DNA from: Skermanella aerolata KACC 11604
GTDB lineage: Bacteria; Pseudomonadota; Alphaproteobacteria; Azospirillales; Azospirillaceae
DNA length: 64,000 nucleotides
NCBI RefSeq assembly: GCF_000936425.1
Contig: NZ_AVFK01000016.1
Location: forward strand, 101,928-165,927
Direction of reading: 5' to 3'
Within the stretch, counting starts at the first letter, position 1. The number at the start of each line of letters is the position of its first letter. A program made the translations under genes and the position numbers. The notes below the pieces were generated by a model that saw nothing but the letters and a program-made list of their open reading frames with translations, made no database searches and was not told where the DNA came from. This document shows positions 36,054 through 44,150 of this stretch, piece after piece.

Positions 36054-37199
36054 CTATTGCGCCGGCGCGTCGTCGCGGGTGACCGGCTCTTCCGGGGCCG
36101 GGGCCTTCTCCAGGGGCGGCGCTTCCGGCTCGGCCGCCTGCTTCAGGACGCCGGCCTCCCGGTAGTAGCGCGCGGCTCCCGGATGCAGGGGAACCGCCAA
36201 TCCGTTCAGCGCGTTGGCAAGCTGGATCGACGGCCCCTTGGGATGTCCGCTGTCTAGCAGCCGGCGCGTGTTCGGGTGCCACAGCGCGCGGGTGATGCCG
36301 TAGACCAATTCTTCGGGCACGTCGCCGCGCACCAGCCACTGGGCGCCGACGCCCAGGGTCCGGGTCGCCAGGACGCCTTCGTAGACGCCCTCGTCGATTA
36401 CCGATTCGGTGAAGAAGGGCAGGTGCTCCTTCAGGCTCTTGCCATGCGGATCGTCGAACGACAGCAGCCTGACGGGAGTCCGCGCCGCGGCTTCCGCCAC
36501 GGCCGCGACGGGATGGCCGCCTACGATGAAGAAGGCGTCGATATCGTGCTCGACCAGCCGGTCGCCGGCCGGACCGGGCTTCAGGTAGCGTGCCTCCATG
36601 TCCTTTTCGCCGAGGCCGTAAGCCTCCAGGATGACGCGTGCCTCGACCAGCGTGCCGGAGCCTTCCTCGCCGACCGATACCACCTTGCCGCGCAGGTCGC
36701 CGATGTTCCGAATATCGCTTTCGGCCCGGACCACGACATGCACCGTCTCGGTGTAGAGGTTGGCGATCGAGGTCAGTTGCTCGAAAGCCGGCTGACCCTT
36801 GTAGGGGCCGATCCCCTGATGCGCCCAGAACGCGATATCGGCCTGCGACAGCGACGATTCGAGCGTGCCGGTCCGCATCTCCTTCAGGTTCTCGACCGAT
36901 CCCTGGGTCGCCTGCGCCACGGCGATCAAACCGGCAACGCCGCAGCTTCCGCCGCGGTCGCAGGGGCGAGATCCCGGTGGATTGCTGATCGCATTGGCAA
37001 GCATCCCGCCGACCGGGAAATACGTTCCTCCCGTCGTTCCGGTTCCGATCCGGAAGAATCGGATGTCTTCCGCACCGGCCAGGCTCGATCCCAGCAACAG
37101 CAGCGCCGCCGTCAGAAGCCCCGGCAAGGCACGCGCGGTCCAGGCATGCGGAAACGGGACGAAGCGGCGGAGCCGGTCGGCGAGTGAGGGGGGAAGCAC
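36054..37199 (-). CDS. TAXI-family TRAP transporter solute-binding protein
   Basis: 381 residues. It has an N-terminal signal peptide (PGLLTAALLLLGSSLAGA) and the TAXI signature FFRIGTGTTGGTYFPVGGML. Later segments include VGEEGSGTLVEARVIL and IDAFFIVGGHPVAAVAE, typical of this periplasmic ligand-binding family. The last 35 residues are a Pro/Glu/Ala-rich tail. No TRAP membrane subunit is next to it, so the permease must be encoded elsewhere, or the protein serves as a receptor. Confidence 0.92.
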   Translation of the reverse strand: MLPPSLADRLRRFVPFPHAWTARALPGLLTAALLLLGSSLAGAEDIRFFRIGTGTTGGTYFPVGGMLANAISNPPGSRPCDRGGSCGVAGLIAVAQATQGSVENLKEMRTGTLESSLSQADIAFWAHQGIGPYKGQPAFEQLTSIANLYTETVHVVVRAESDIRNIGDLRGKVVSVGEEGSGTLVEARVILEAYGLGEKDMEARYLKPGPAGDRLVEHDIDAFFIVGGHPVAAVAEAAARTPVRLLSFDDPHGKSLKEHLPFFTESVIDEGVYEGVLATRTLGVGAQWLVRGDVPEELVYGITRALWHPNTRRLLDSGHPKGPSIQLANALNGLAVPLHPGAARYYREAGVLKQAAEPEAPPLEKAPAPEEPVTRDDAPAQ

Positions 37200-37238
37200 G
37201 GCAAACGGCCTTCCAGTGGGGGTGCGGCGTCCTGAGTA

Positions 37239-37256
37239 CGGAGCCGAATGGCTCCG
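37239..37256. promoter_or_regulatory. Leader hairpin upstream of the TAXI gene
   Basis: CGGAGCC-GAAT-GGCTCCG is a perfect 7-bp stem with a tetraloop, 40 bp upstream of the TAXI start at 37199. It could be a leader hairpin or an operator; no consensus is recognised. Confidence 0.35.
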
Positions 37257-37385
37257 CGTAACGTCATTTCACCAATTTTGATGCTATCGGCGTGTTCTCA
37301 ATATGGCGCAAAGGCATTACAGGATTAATAACGTTGCCGAACGCTCGATTATTTCCCCAATTCGCCGTGCGGAAGCCCTGGATGG

Positions 37386-38717
37386 TCACTCCGCCGCCTC
37401 TGCCCGGGGGGTAGCATCGGAAATGGCTTCCGGTGCCGCATCGAAGTCGAAGGCAAGCTGCGCCGAATCTTCGTTGGCGGCTTCCGCGCGCGGGCTCAGC
37501 TCCATCGCGATGGGGGTGGTGGCGGTCTGCGGCATGGGCACGAAGACGCCCTGTTCCTCCAGCGGTTTCGCCTGCCGCGCCGTCATGCGATAGAGCGTGA
37601 ACAGCGCCAGCATGCCCGCGATGGCGCCGATGTACAGGAACAGCCCGTTGAAGCCCGCCAGCCCCATCACGTGGGAAGCCAGGATCGGACCGGCCGCCGA
37701 CCCGACGCCGAACATCAGCAGCAGGCCGGCGCTGGCCGGTACGACCTCCTCCAGGCGCATGAAGTCGTTCGCGTGGGCCAGTGCTATCGGGTAGATCGAG
37801 TAGGCCAGACCGCCATAAAGGCCCAGCATGATCGCGAAGATCAGGTTAGGGACGTCGTCGGCGAAGGCGAGCGACAGGGCCGCCGCCGACACCCCGGCGA
37901 TGGCGCCCAGGAAGACCGTGCGGCGGTCGAACCGGTCCGACAGGCGACCCATGGGAAACTGCATCACGAAGCCGCTGAAGATCGCGACCATCATGAACAA
38001 TCCCACATCCTCCACGCTGCCGCCGCGCGCCTGGACGTAGACGGGGCCCATGCTGCCGAAGGCGCCGTTGATCAATCCGGCTCCGATACAGCCGGCCACG
38101 CCCAGGGGCGAGATCCGGACGATCTCGATCATCCGCAGGCGCTTGGTGCCGACCGATCCGGGGGTCTGGGTCCGGCTCAGGGCCAGCGGCACCAGCGAAA
38201 GCGCCACCAGGATGGCGACCAGACTGAAAATCTGGAACCCGCCGGGATCGATCACCGTCAGCAGCGACTGGGATGAGCCGTAGGACAGGTAGTTGACCGT
38301 CATGTAGACCGACAGCACCTGCCCGCGCACCGTGTTGGAGGACGACGCGTTGATCCAGCTTTCCGTGATCGTGAACAGGCAGGCAAGGCAGAAGCCGGCC
38401 ACCACGCGCAGCAGCAGCCAGACGATCGGGTCGATCACGATGGCGTGGACCAGCGCCGAGATCGCCGCAATGGCGGCGAAAGCGGCAAAGGCGCGGATAT
38501 GGCCGACTCGCTCGACCACGACAGGGCCGCGTAACGTTCCAAGGACGAAACCGACCGAGTAAGCCGCCATGATCAGGCCGATCCGGTCGACCGGAAACTC
38601 CTCGATCCCCATGCGGACGGCAAGCAGCGTGGAGAACAGGCCGTTACCCAGGACCAGAATGCCGAGGCTGATCAGCAACGGCAGAATGGCGGCGAATACC
38701 TGCCGCAGATCCGACAT
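37386..38717 (-). CDS. Major facilitator superfamily transporter, YcaD-like
   Basis: 443 residues and twelve membrane segments. The A-motif equivalent and GTLRGPVVVERVGHIRAFA in the first half, and GRLSDRFDRRTVFLGA in the second, place it in the MFS. Segments such as FTITESWINASSSNTVRGQV resemble the YcaD branch. The C-terminal 50 residues form an acidic cytoplasmic tail. It is a single gene 44 bp upstream of the cyclase gene stop. The substrate is unknown. Confidence 0.87.
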   Translation of the reverse strand: MSDLRQVFAAILPLLISLGILVLGNGLFSTLLAVRMGIEEFPVDRIGLIMAAYSVGFVLGTLRGPVVVERVGHIRAFAAFAAIAAISALVHAIVIDPIVWLLLRVVAGFCLACLFTITESWINASSSNTVRGQVLSVYMTVNYLSYGSSQSLLTVIDPGGFQIFSLVAILVALSLVPLALSRTQTPGSVGTKRLRMIEIVRISPLGVAGCIGAGLINGAFGSMGPVYVQARGGSVEDVGLFMMVAIFSGFVMQFPMGRLSDRFDRRTVFLGAIAGVSAAALSLAFADDVPNLIFAIMLGLYGGLAYSIYPIALAHANDFMRLEEVVPASAGLLLMFGVGSAAGPILASHVMGLAGFNGLFLYIGAIAGMLALFTLYRMTARQAKPLEEQGVFVPMPQTATTPIAMELSPRAEAANEDSAQLAFDFDAAPEAISDATPRAEAAE

Positions 38718-38761
38718 CCACTCCTCCCGAAAGGGTTCGGCGCCACCCTTCCGGCAGCCCC

Positions 38762-40570
38762 TTAAGACAGAGCGGTATACGAATTAACCATGTCGGGAAC
38801 AAGACGGCGAAAGCTGACCGGTGCCCCAAAACCCTTCAATTCCGCCGATTCCACCAAGGAATGCAACGGTGATATCACAGCCGAAACGACCGGATCGGAT
38901 GCCAAACGATCGGACAGGACGATATCGCCGCCTTGACTCAACCCTTCCAGCCGCGCCGCCAGATTGACGGTGGAGCCGAAATAATCGAGCCGTCCATTCA
39001 GCGTGACGGCGACGCAAGCGCCGGAATGCAATCCCATCTTGATCGCCAGTCCTTCCGGCGGTGCGGACTGGATCGCCAGCGCCGCCCTGACCGCATCGGC
39101 CGGATCGGCGAAGGCCGCCATGACGGCGTCGCCGATGGTCTTGACGATGGCGCCGTCATGCTCCCGCACCGTCTTGGCAAGCACGGCGAAATGCTCCCGC
39201 ACCATATGGAAGGCATGGGCGTCGCCGACCCGGTCGTAGAGCGCCGTCGATCCCTTGAGATCGGTGAACATCAGGGTGACGGTACCGATAGCCACCTCGT
39301 CGCCGGGCCGCAGCACCTCGTCCGAGAACATGTCGCGGAAGGCCTGCAAGGCCGTCACCTGATGCGCGGTCAGCGCATCCGCGACCCAGTCGCGCCGCTC
39401 CACCACCAGCGTCAGCGGATGGGACGCTCGGTTCTCCAGGCTCAGCGGACCAGGGGATGCCTGCGGGACGGCGCGGACCGTGTCGCCATCAGCGACGATC
39501 AGCGGAAAGCTGGCGGCGCCGGGTTCCCGCCAGTCCAGATCGACGGACCCGCCGGGCTCCAGGGTCCGCAGCCGCCACCATCCCGCCGGCAGGTCGACCG
39601 ACAGGCTGCGGACCTCGCCCGGCTCCAGCGTCTGCTGGACATGGACGTGCGGCGTGGTCATCGGCCCGGCAAGGCAATACTCGCCTTCGGTCAACGGGCG
39701 GAGTGCCGGGGCGGGCTGGAAGGTCAGTTCGACGTTGCGGGTGAAGTCACGGCCGTAGTCGATGTTGCAAGATGGGCAATGGGCGCCGCTCGGCAGCCGG
39801 TCCAGCGTGGCGGCCGTCGCCTTCGCTCCTCGGCAGCGCGGGCACAGCAGGTTCCAGCGCAGCGTCAGCAGCCCCGTCTTGACGGCGCCCAGGCAAAGCT
39901 CGATCACCGGGCGCGGGGCCGAGTCCCAGCTACGGGCAAGCGCCAGCGGCCGGATCTGGAGCAGGTCGACCTCCTGCGCCGTCAGAAGATGGTCGGCCAG
40001 CCGCCGGGCCAATCCATGGCCGTTGCCGCTTTCCTCCAGCGCCGCCACCATGCCATCGATCCGCTGCGTCACTGCCGGATCTACCGGAGGCGCCGCATAG
40101 TCGAAGGGATGGGGCTTGGTGTCGGCGGCATGCGCAGCCGCTTCCCGGACCAGCTTTTCGGTCTTGGTTCCGAACTTGTCGAGAAAGCCCAGCCGCAGCA
40201 GCAGCCAGCCCAGCGGATTGGAAGGGGCCGCTTCAAGCGTATAGGAGACCTCGGTGCCGCCGCGCTCCGGCGTCAGCTTCAGGGTCGGGCTGACTGTCGA
40301 GAACGGCCCTTTGCGGAACCGCCTCGTCTGGGTAAAGCCATGGGGAGCAATCCATTGGAACGGCTCCTCCTCCCATTCCAGCCGGAAACCCCCGGCCGTG
40401 CCGCTTCCGATTCGCAGCACGGTGCCGTCGGGACGCGGGATTTCCTCGACCTGATACTTCGGCAGTCCCATGGCTTCGTTGAAGCGCGGCGTATCCGCCA
40501 GCAGCGGCCAAAGCCGTTCCGGCGGCTGATCGAACCACCAAACCCAAGTCCGCCGCTGCGCCTTAACCAT
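38762..40570 (-). CDS. SRPBCC-DUF5939-nucleotidyl cyclase fusion protein
   Basis: 602 residues. Three parts are visible. An N-terminal SRPBCC-type hydrophobic-pocket domain (about 1-145, starting RTWVWWFDQPPERLWPLLAD). A middle DUF5939 region (about 160-400) with a zinc-binding CPRC and CPSC pair. A C-terminal class III adenylate/guanylate cyclase domain (about 425-590). The cyclase has the metal Asp in TLMFTDLKGSTALYD and IGDAVMAAFADPADA, and LNGRLDYFGSTVNLAARLEG. It probably makes cAMP or cGMP in response to a ligand sensed by the N-terminal domains. No membrane segment is seen. The layout is known in proteobacteria; the ligand is not. Confidence 0.85.
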   Translation of the reverse strand: MVKAQRRTWVWWFDQPPERLWPLLADTPRFNEAMGLPKYQVEEIPRPDGTVLRIGSGTAGGFRLEWEEEPFQWIAPHGFTQTRRFRKGPFSTVSPTLKLTPERGGTEVSYTLEAAPSNPLGWLLLRLGFLDKFGTKTEKLVREAAAHAADTKPHPFDYAAPPVDPAVTQRIDGMVAALEESGNGHGLARRLADHLLTAQEVDLLQIRPLALARSWDSAPRPVIELCLGAVKTGLLTLRWNLLCPRCRGAKATAATLDRLPSGAHCPSCNIDYGRDFTRNVELTFQPAPALRPLTEGEYCLAGPMTTPHVHVQQTLEPGEVRSLSVDLPAGWWRLRTLEPGGSVDLDWREPGAASFPLIVADGDTVRAVPQASPGPLSLENRASHPLTLVVERRDWVADALTAHQVTALQAFRDMFSDEVLRPGDEVAIGTVTLMFTDLKGSTALYDRVGDAHAFHMVREHFAVLAKTVREHDGAIVKTIGDAVMAAFADPADAVRAALAIQSAPPEGLAIKMGLHSGACVAVTLNGRLDYFGSTVNLAARLEGLSQGGDIVLSDRLASDPVVSAVISPLHSLVESAELKGFGAPVSFRRLVPDMVNSYTALS

Positions 40571-40608
40571 GTTCCAGAGCCGAGTTCATTACATAAGGCC
40601 GCAACATT

Positions 40609-40640
40609 CGGGATACCGAGCACGCCGGCCCAGTATCCCG
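40609..40640. terminator. Inverted repeat between the peroxiredoxin and cyclase genes
   Basis: CGGGATAC and GTATCCCG form perfect 8-bp arms with a 16-bp GC-rich centre. It lies 7 bp downstream of the peroxiredoxin stop and upstream of the cyclase start, all on the minus strand. It could end the peroxiredoxin transcript or act on the cyclase promoter; there is no T-run. Confidence 0.35.
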
Positions 40641-40646
40641 ACCCGG

Positions 40647-41126
40647 TCAGATCGCCTTCAGGACGGCGTCGGCGCTGGAAACCTCGAACGCTCCCGGCGC
40701 TTCGACGTTCAGCGTCTTCACCACGCCGTCCTCGATCACCATGGCGAAGCGCTTGCTGCGCTGGCCCAGGCTGTAGCCGCTGCCGTCCATCTCCAGGCCC
40801 AGCGCCCGGGTCAACTCGCCGTTGCCGTCAGGCAGCATCGTGATCTTGTCGCCGACATTGGTGGACTTGCCCCAGGCTTCCATCACGAAGGGATCGTTCA
40901 CCGCCATGCAGACCACGTCGTAGCCCTTGGCCTTGAACTCGTCGATGCGATCGACGAAGCCCGGCAGGTGCTTGGCCGAACAGGTCGGGGTGAAGGCGCC
41001 GGGCACCGCGAACAGGACGGCCTTCTTGCCGCCGAACAACTCGTCGGTGCTGACTTCCTGCATGCCGTTGGATGTCAGGTGCTTGAGCGTGACGGACGGA
41101 AACTTGTCGCCGGCCTGAATCGTCAT
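40647..41126 (-). CDS. Peroxiredoxin, Prx5 type
   Basis: 159 residues. The peroxidatic Cys is C49 in PGAFTPTCSAKH, the PxxxTxxC motif of the Prx5/AhpC-TSA2 (redoxin) group; it reduces hydrogen peroxide and alkyl hydroperoxides. The later LGLEMDGSGYSLGQRSKRFA is typical of the Prx5 group. The only other Cys is C73 in YDVVCMAVND, as in atypical or 1-Cys members, so a glutathione or glutaredoxin partner is likely. It follows the DsbD-type gene by 77 bp, suggesting a thiol-redox group. Confidence 0.94.
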   Translation of the reverse strand: MTIQAGDKFPSVTLKHLTSNGMQEVSTDELFGGKKAVLFAVPGAFTPTCSAKHLPGFVDRIDEFKAKGYDVVCMAVNDPFVMEAWGKSTNVGDKITMLPDGNGELTRALGLEMDGSGYSLGQRSKRFAMVIEDGVVKTLNVEAPGAFEVSSADAVLKAI

Positions 41127-41203
41127 GGTTGGGGCTCTCCCTTCGTGTAATTGGTATCAGAGATGTAGACCGGTGCGGCGTTCCGTCGCAAGGAGCATTC
41201 CAC

Positions 41204-43357
41204 TCAACGGGCGCGATCCAGTGCCGCCAGCACGGCCGCCTCCGTCAGCAATTCCGGCAGGGCAACGCCGTCGGGGGCGCCCGGACCGTAGACGATGTTG
41301 AACGGGATGCCGTAGCGCCCATGCTCGGCCAAGTAGGACGATATCCGATCGTCGGGCCGGGTCCAGTCCGCCCGCATCGGTACGATGCCGGAACCGAACA
41401 GCCGCTCGGCGACGGTCCCGCGCGTCAGCACGAGCTTCTTGTTGGCCTGACAGGTGATGCACCAGTCGGCGGTGACATCGACGAACACCGTCCGCCCGGC
41501 GGCCACCTGCTCCCTGATCGCGGCCTTGTCGAACGGCGTCCATCGTCCGTCGATTGCGGCAGCCGCCTGCGATGCATGGCGGTCCAGCGCCATCGGCAAG
41601 CCGAAAGCGGCCAACGCAAGCACGGCCGCCAGCGCCCCGCCCGCGACTCGGGCACGGCCGGGCAGGCGCTTGCGGATCGCCAGGACCAGGACCAGGGTCG
41701 CCATCAGCGCGCCGACCGCCAGGGCCGCCGCGGGGCTGACCTGGACTGCCAGGACGGTGAGCAGCCAAACGCCGGTCAGGGCCAGCGTGCCGCCCAGTAT
41801 CCGGCGCAGCACCAGCATCCAGCGGCCGGGGCGCGGCAGCCGCGCGGCCAGCGCCGGGAAGGCGGCCACCAGCAGGTAGGGCAGGGCGAGTCCGAGCCCC
41901 AGGGCCGCGAAGACGGCAAGGATCTCCAGCGGACCGCGCGCGAGCGCGAAGCCGACGGCGGTCCCCAGGAACGGGGCCGAGCAGGGCGTCGCCAGCAGCG
42001 TCGCCAGCGCCCCGGTAGCGAAGTGGCCACCCAGGCTGGTGGAGTGCTGCCCGCCCCCGTGATGTCCGCCCCCGTGATGTCCGCCCAGGGCCGCGTCCGC
42101 GATGGCGCGGGGCAGCGGAATTTCGAACAGGCCCCAGAGATTGGCGGCGAAGCCGGTGACCAGCACCACCATGAAGACCAGGAACAGCGGCTGCTGGAAC
42201 TGGATTCCCCAGCCCACCGCCGAGCCCGTCAGCTTCAGCGCGATGGCAGCACCCGCCAGCACCATGAAGGAGAACAGGATGCCGGCAGCGGATGCCAGGA
42301 AGCCGGCGCGGATGTCCCGTGGAGCACTTCCGCCATGGCCGACCACCGACAGCAGCTTCAGCGACAGGACGGGCAGCACGCAGGGCATCAGGTTCAGCAG
42401 CAACCCGCCGATCAGGGCGAAACCCAGTATCGCGATCAGGCCGGGCACTCCGCCCAAACCCTGACTGACGCCGCCGCCTGCATTGACGGTAGCAACAGTT
42501 TCCAGGCTGCGGGCGCCGTCCACCAGCGTCAGCGTCATCGGCAGCCCGTCCAGCGGCACCGGCTGGCCGGAGGACGGGAGTGTGACGGTGATCCGCCGGT
42601 TGCCGTCGGCGAAAGCGACGCTAGGCGCTCCGAATACCGCGCCTGCGGCATTTTCGACGAACACGTCAGGATCGACGAACGGCTCGCGCGCCGTGGCGGC
42701 GACCTCCAAGCCCTTGCCGGAGGTCCGTACGCTCTCGATCCCAAGCCCGGATGCCGTGCCGTCTCCCGGCACGTACGACGCGAACCGGGCGATCAGGTTG
42801 GCGTCGGCGCCGCTCGACGCAGCCGGGCCGGCGGGTACTTGCAGGGTCAGGTCCAGGTGCTGGGGAACGCAGATGTCGCTGCATACCAGCAGATCGACGG
42901 AGGCCTTCAGATCGAGCGGCTGGCCCGCCTGAGCCGGCCTGGCAGTGATCGGAAAGACGACTTCGCCGTCGTATCCGAAGGTCTCGATCCCGAACAAAGT
43001 GAAGCGGTGCGGCGCCGGCCAGCGGAAATCGGTGCCGGCGAGGTTGCCGCTGCCGTCCCAGGACACCTGCGGCGGCAGGCCGGCATCGCCGGGGGAGCGC
43101 CAGTAGGTCTTCCAGCCCGGCTTCATCTTGAGATGCAGTCCGAGCGGGACACGGTCGAGCGTACCGGCGCCCTCTCCCGTACCTTCGACGGCGGCGATCA
43201 GCCGGCCCTCGACCGTGTCGGTCTGTTGCCACGGACCGCTGGCGCCATGGGCCGGCAGGTTGGCGGCGAGCAGCGCCGCCAGGAGCACGAAAAGTCCGGT
43301 GGCGACGCTGCGCAAGGTGGATTTGCTGATCATGGCGCTCGGATTTTGTGTTTCCAT
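41204..43357 (-). CDS. Thiol:disulfide interchange protein of the DsbD/ScsB type
   Basis: About 717 residues. After a signal peptide the protein has an N-terminal periplasmic domain with a Cys pair in CSDICVPQHLDL. A membrane core of about eight segments has the redox Cys in LNLMPCVLPVLSLK and ATPCSAPFLGTAV. The C-terminal thioredoxin-like domain carries VTADWCITCQANKK. It carries electrons from the cytoplasm to periplasmic thiols. An unusual His/Gly-rich loop (HHGGGHHGGGQH, 42042-42080) lies between membrane segments and could bind metal, in keeping with ScsB roles in copper tolerance. The start is ATG at 43357 or 43333. Confidence 0.9.
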   Translation of the reverse strand: METQNPSAMISKSTLRSVATGLFVLLAALLAANLPAHGASGPWQQTDTVEGRLIAAVEGTGEGAGTLDRVPLGLHLKMKPGWKTYWRSPGDAGLPPQVSWDGSGNLAGTDFRWPAPHRFTLFGIETFGYDGEVVFPITARPAQAGQPLDLKASVDLLVCSDICVPQHLDLTLQVPAGPAASSGADANLIARFASYVPGDGTASGLGIESVRTSGKGLEVAATAREPFVDPDVFVENAAGAVFGAPSVAFADGNRRITVTLPSSGQPVPLDGLPMTLTLVDGARSLETVATVNAGGGVSQGLGGVPGLIAILGFALIGGLLLNLMPCVLPVLSLKLLSVVGHGGSAPRDIRAGFLASAAGILFSFMVLAGAAIALKLTGSAVGWGIQFQQPLFLVFMVVLVTGFAANLWGLFEIPLPRAIADAALGGHHGGGHHGGGQHSTSLGGHFATGALATLLATPCSAPFLGTAVGFALARGPLEILAVFAALGLGLALPYLLVAAFPALAARLPRPGRWMLVLRRILGGTLALTGVWLLTVLAVQVSPAAALAVGALMATLVLVLAIRKRLPGRARVAGGALAAVLALAAFGLPMALDRHASQAAAAIDGRWTPFDKAAIREQVAAGRTVFVDVTADWCITCQANKKLVLTRGTVAERLFGSGIVPMRADWTRPDDRISSYLAEHGRYGIPFNIVYGPGAPDGVALPELLTEAAVLAALDRAR

Positions 43358-43472
43358 GCTCGGTATTATAGGTGGCAAGCCGTCGCAGGTGCTGTCACAC
43401 TTTCGTCAGGCCTGTTGATACGGTGAGATCAGCCACCACATTTCGGGCCTTGAGGAATACGGAACGGCACGA

Positions 43473-44048
43473 ATGACTGAAGCAACGCGCACGCCCCAGT
43501 ATCTGACCGGCCAATTGCTGATCGCCATGCCGGCCATGCCGGACCAGCGTTTTCAGCGCTCGGTCATCTATATTTGCGCCCATAATCCAGATGGCGCCAT
43601 GGGCTTGGTGATCAATAAGCTGTTCGGGTCCATTACGTTCCCCGATCTGCTGGAACAACTTGGAATCGACACGCCCGGCCATGCCGCCAACATGCGGGTG
43701 CATTTCGGCGGACCAGTCGAGTCGGGTCGTGGCTTCGTTCTGCACTCCACCGATTTCGTGCGCGAAGGCACCATGACGGTGGACGACGATGTGGCCCTCA
43801 CCGCCACCGTCGATATCCTGCGCGCCATCGCTGACGGCCGCGGCCCCAAGAACGCCATGCTGGCGCTTGGCTATGCCGGTTGGGGACCTGGTCAGCTCGA
43901 TGCGGAAATGCAGGCGAACGGCTGGCTCAACGCCCCGGCGGACGACGCACTGCTCTACGACCGCGATCTCGACACGAAGTGGGAACGCGCGATCGCCAAG
44001 CTGGGCGTCAGCCTGTCGATGCTGTCCGGCGAAGCCGGCCACGCTTGA
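43473..44048 (+). CDS. YqgE/AlgH family protein
   Basis: 191 residues. The start [20 protein letters not shown] followed by [18 protein letters not shown] and the internal [16 protein letters not shown] are family signatures of YqgE/AlgH, a single-domain protein named for its link to alginate regulation in Pseudomonas. It also contains [20 protein letters not shown]. The biochemical function of the family is not settled. It is a single gene diverging from the DsbD-type gene and converging on the type I secretion adaptor across a palindromic repeat. Confidence 0.95.
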   Translation: MTEATRTPQYLTGQLLIAMPAMPDQRFQRSVIYICAHNPDGAMGLVINKLFGSITFPDLLEQLGIDTPGHAANMRVHFGGPVESGRGFVLHSTDFVREGTMTVDDDVALTATVDILRAIADGRGPKNAMLALGYAGWGPGQLDAEMQANGWLNAPADDALLYDRDLDTKWERAIAKLGVSLSMLSGEAGHA

Positions 44049-44072
44049 ATCCTGTGGGAGTTGATGAAACGC

Positions 44073-44125
44073 GTTGGGCCACGGCCCAACCTACGAGTGA
44101 TGCGTAGGTTGGGCCGTGGCCCAAC
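44073..44125. repeat. Palindromic element with perfect 23-bp arms between convergent genes
   Basis: Arms 44073-44095 and 44103-44125 are perfect reverse complements with a 7-bp centre, and each arm contains its own small palindrome (GTTGGGCCAC-GGCCCAAC). The core sequence is shared with the 29.6 kb element. It lies between the convergent AlgH and HlyD-type genes (25 bp from each stop), so it could terminate both transcripts. Confidence 0.9.
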
Positions 44126-44150
44126 AACTCCACAATCCAACTTCCGCTTT

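Noticed and set aside
38933..40843. Plus-strand frame of about 636 codons opposite the cyclase gene
   Set aside because: Gln/Arg-rich shadow product without domains; the minus-strand cyclase has its catalytic motifs.
42042..42080. Short tandem repeat as a possible CRISPR or satellite array
   Set aside because: Only two copies, inside a coding frame, encoding a His/Gly loop. No CRISPR array was seen anywhere in the window.
41129..43426. Plus-strand frame of about 765 codons opposite the DsbD/ScsB gene
   Set aside because: The antisense product is a Gln/Arg-rich, repeat-like shadow, while the minus strand encodes a clear membrane redox protein.
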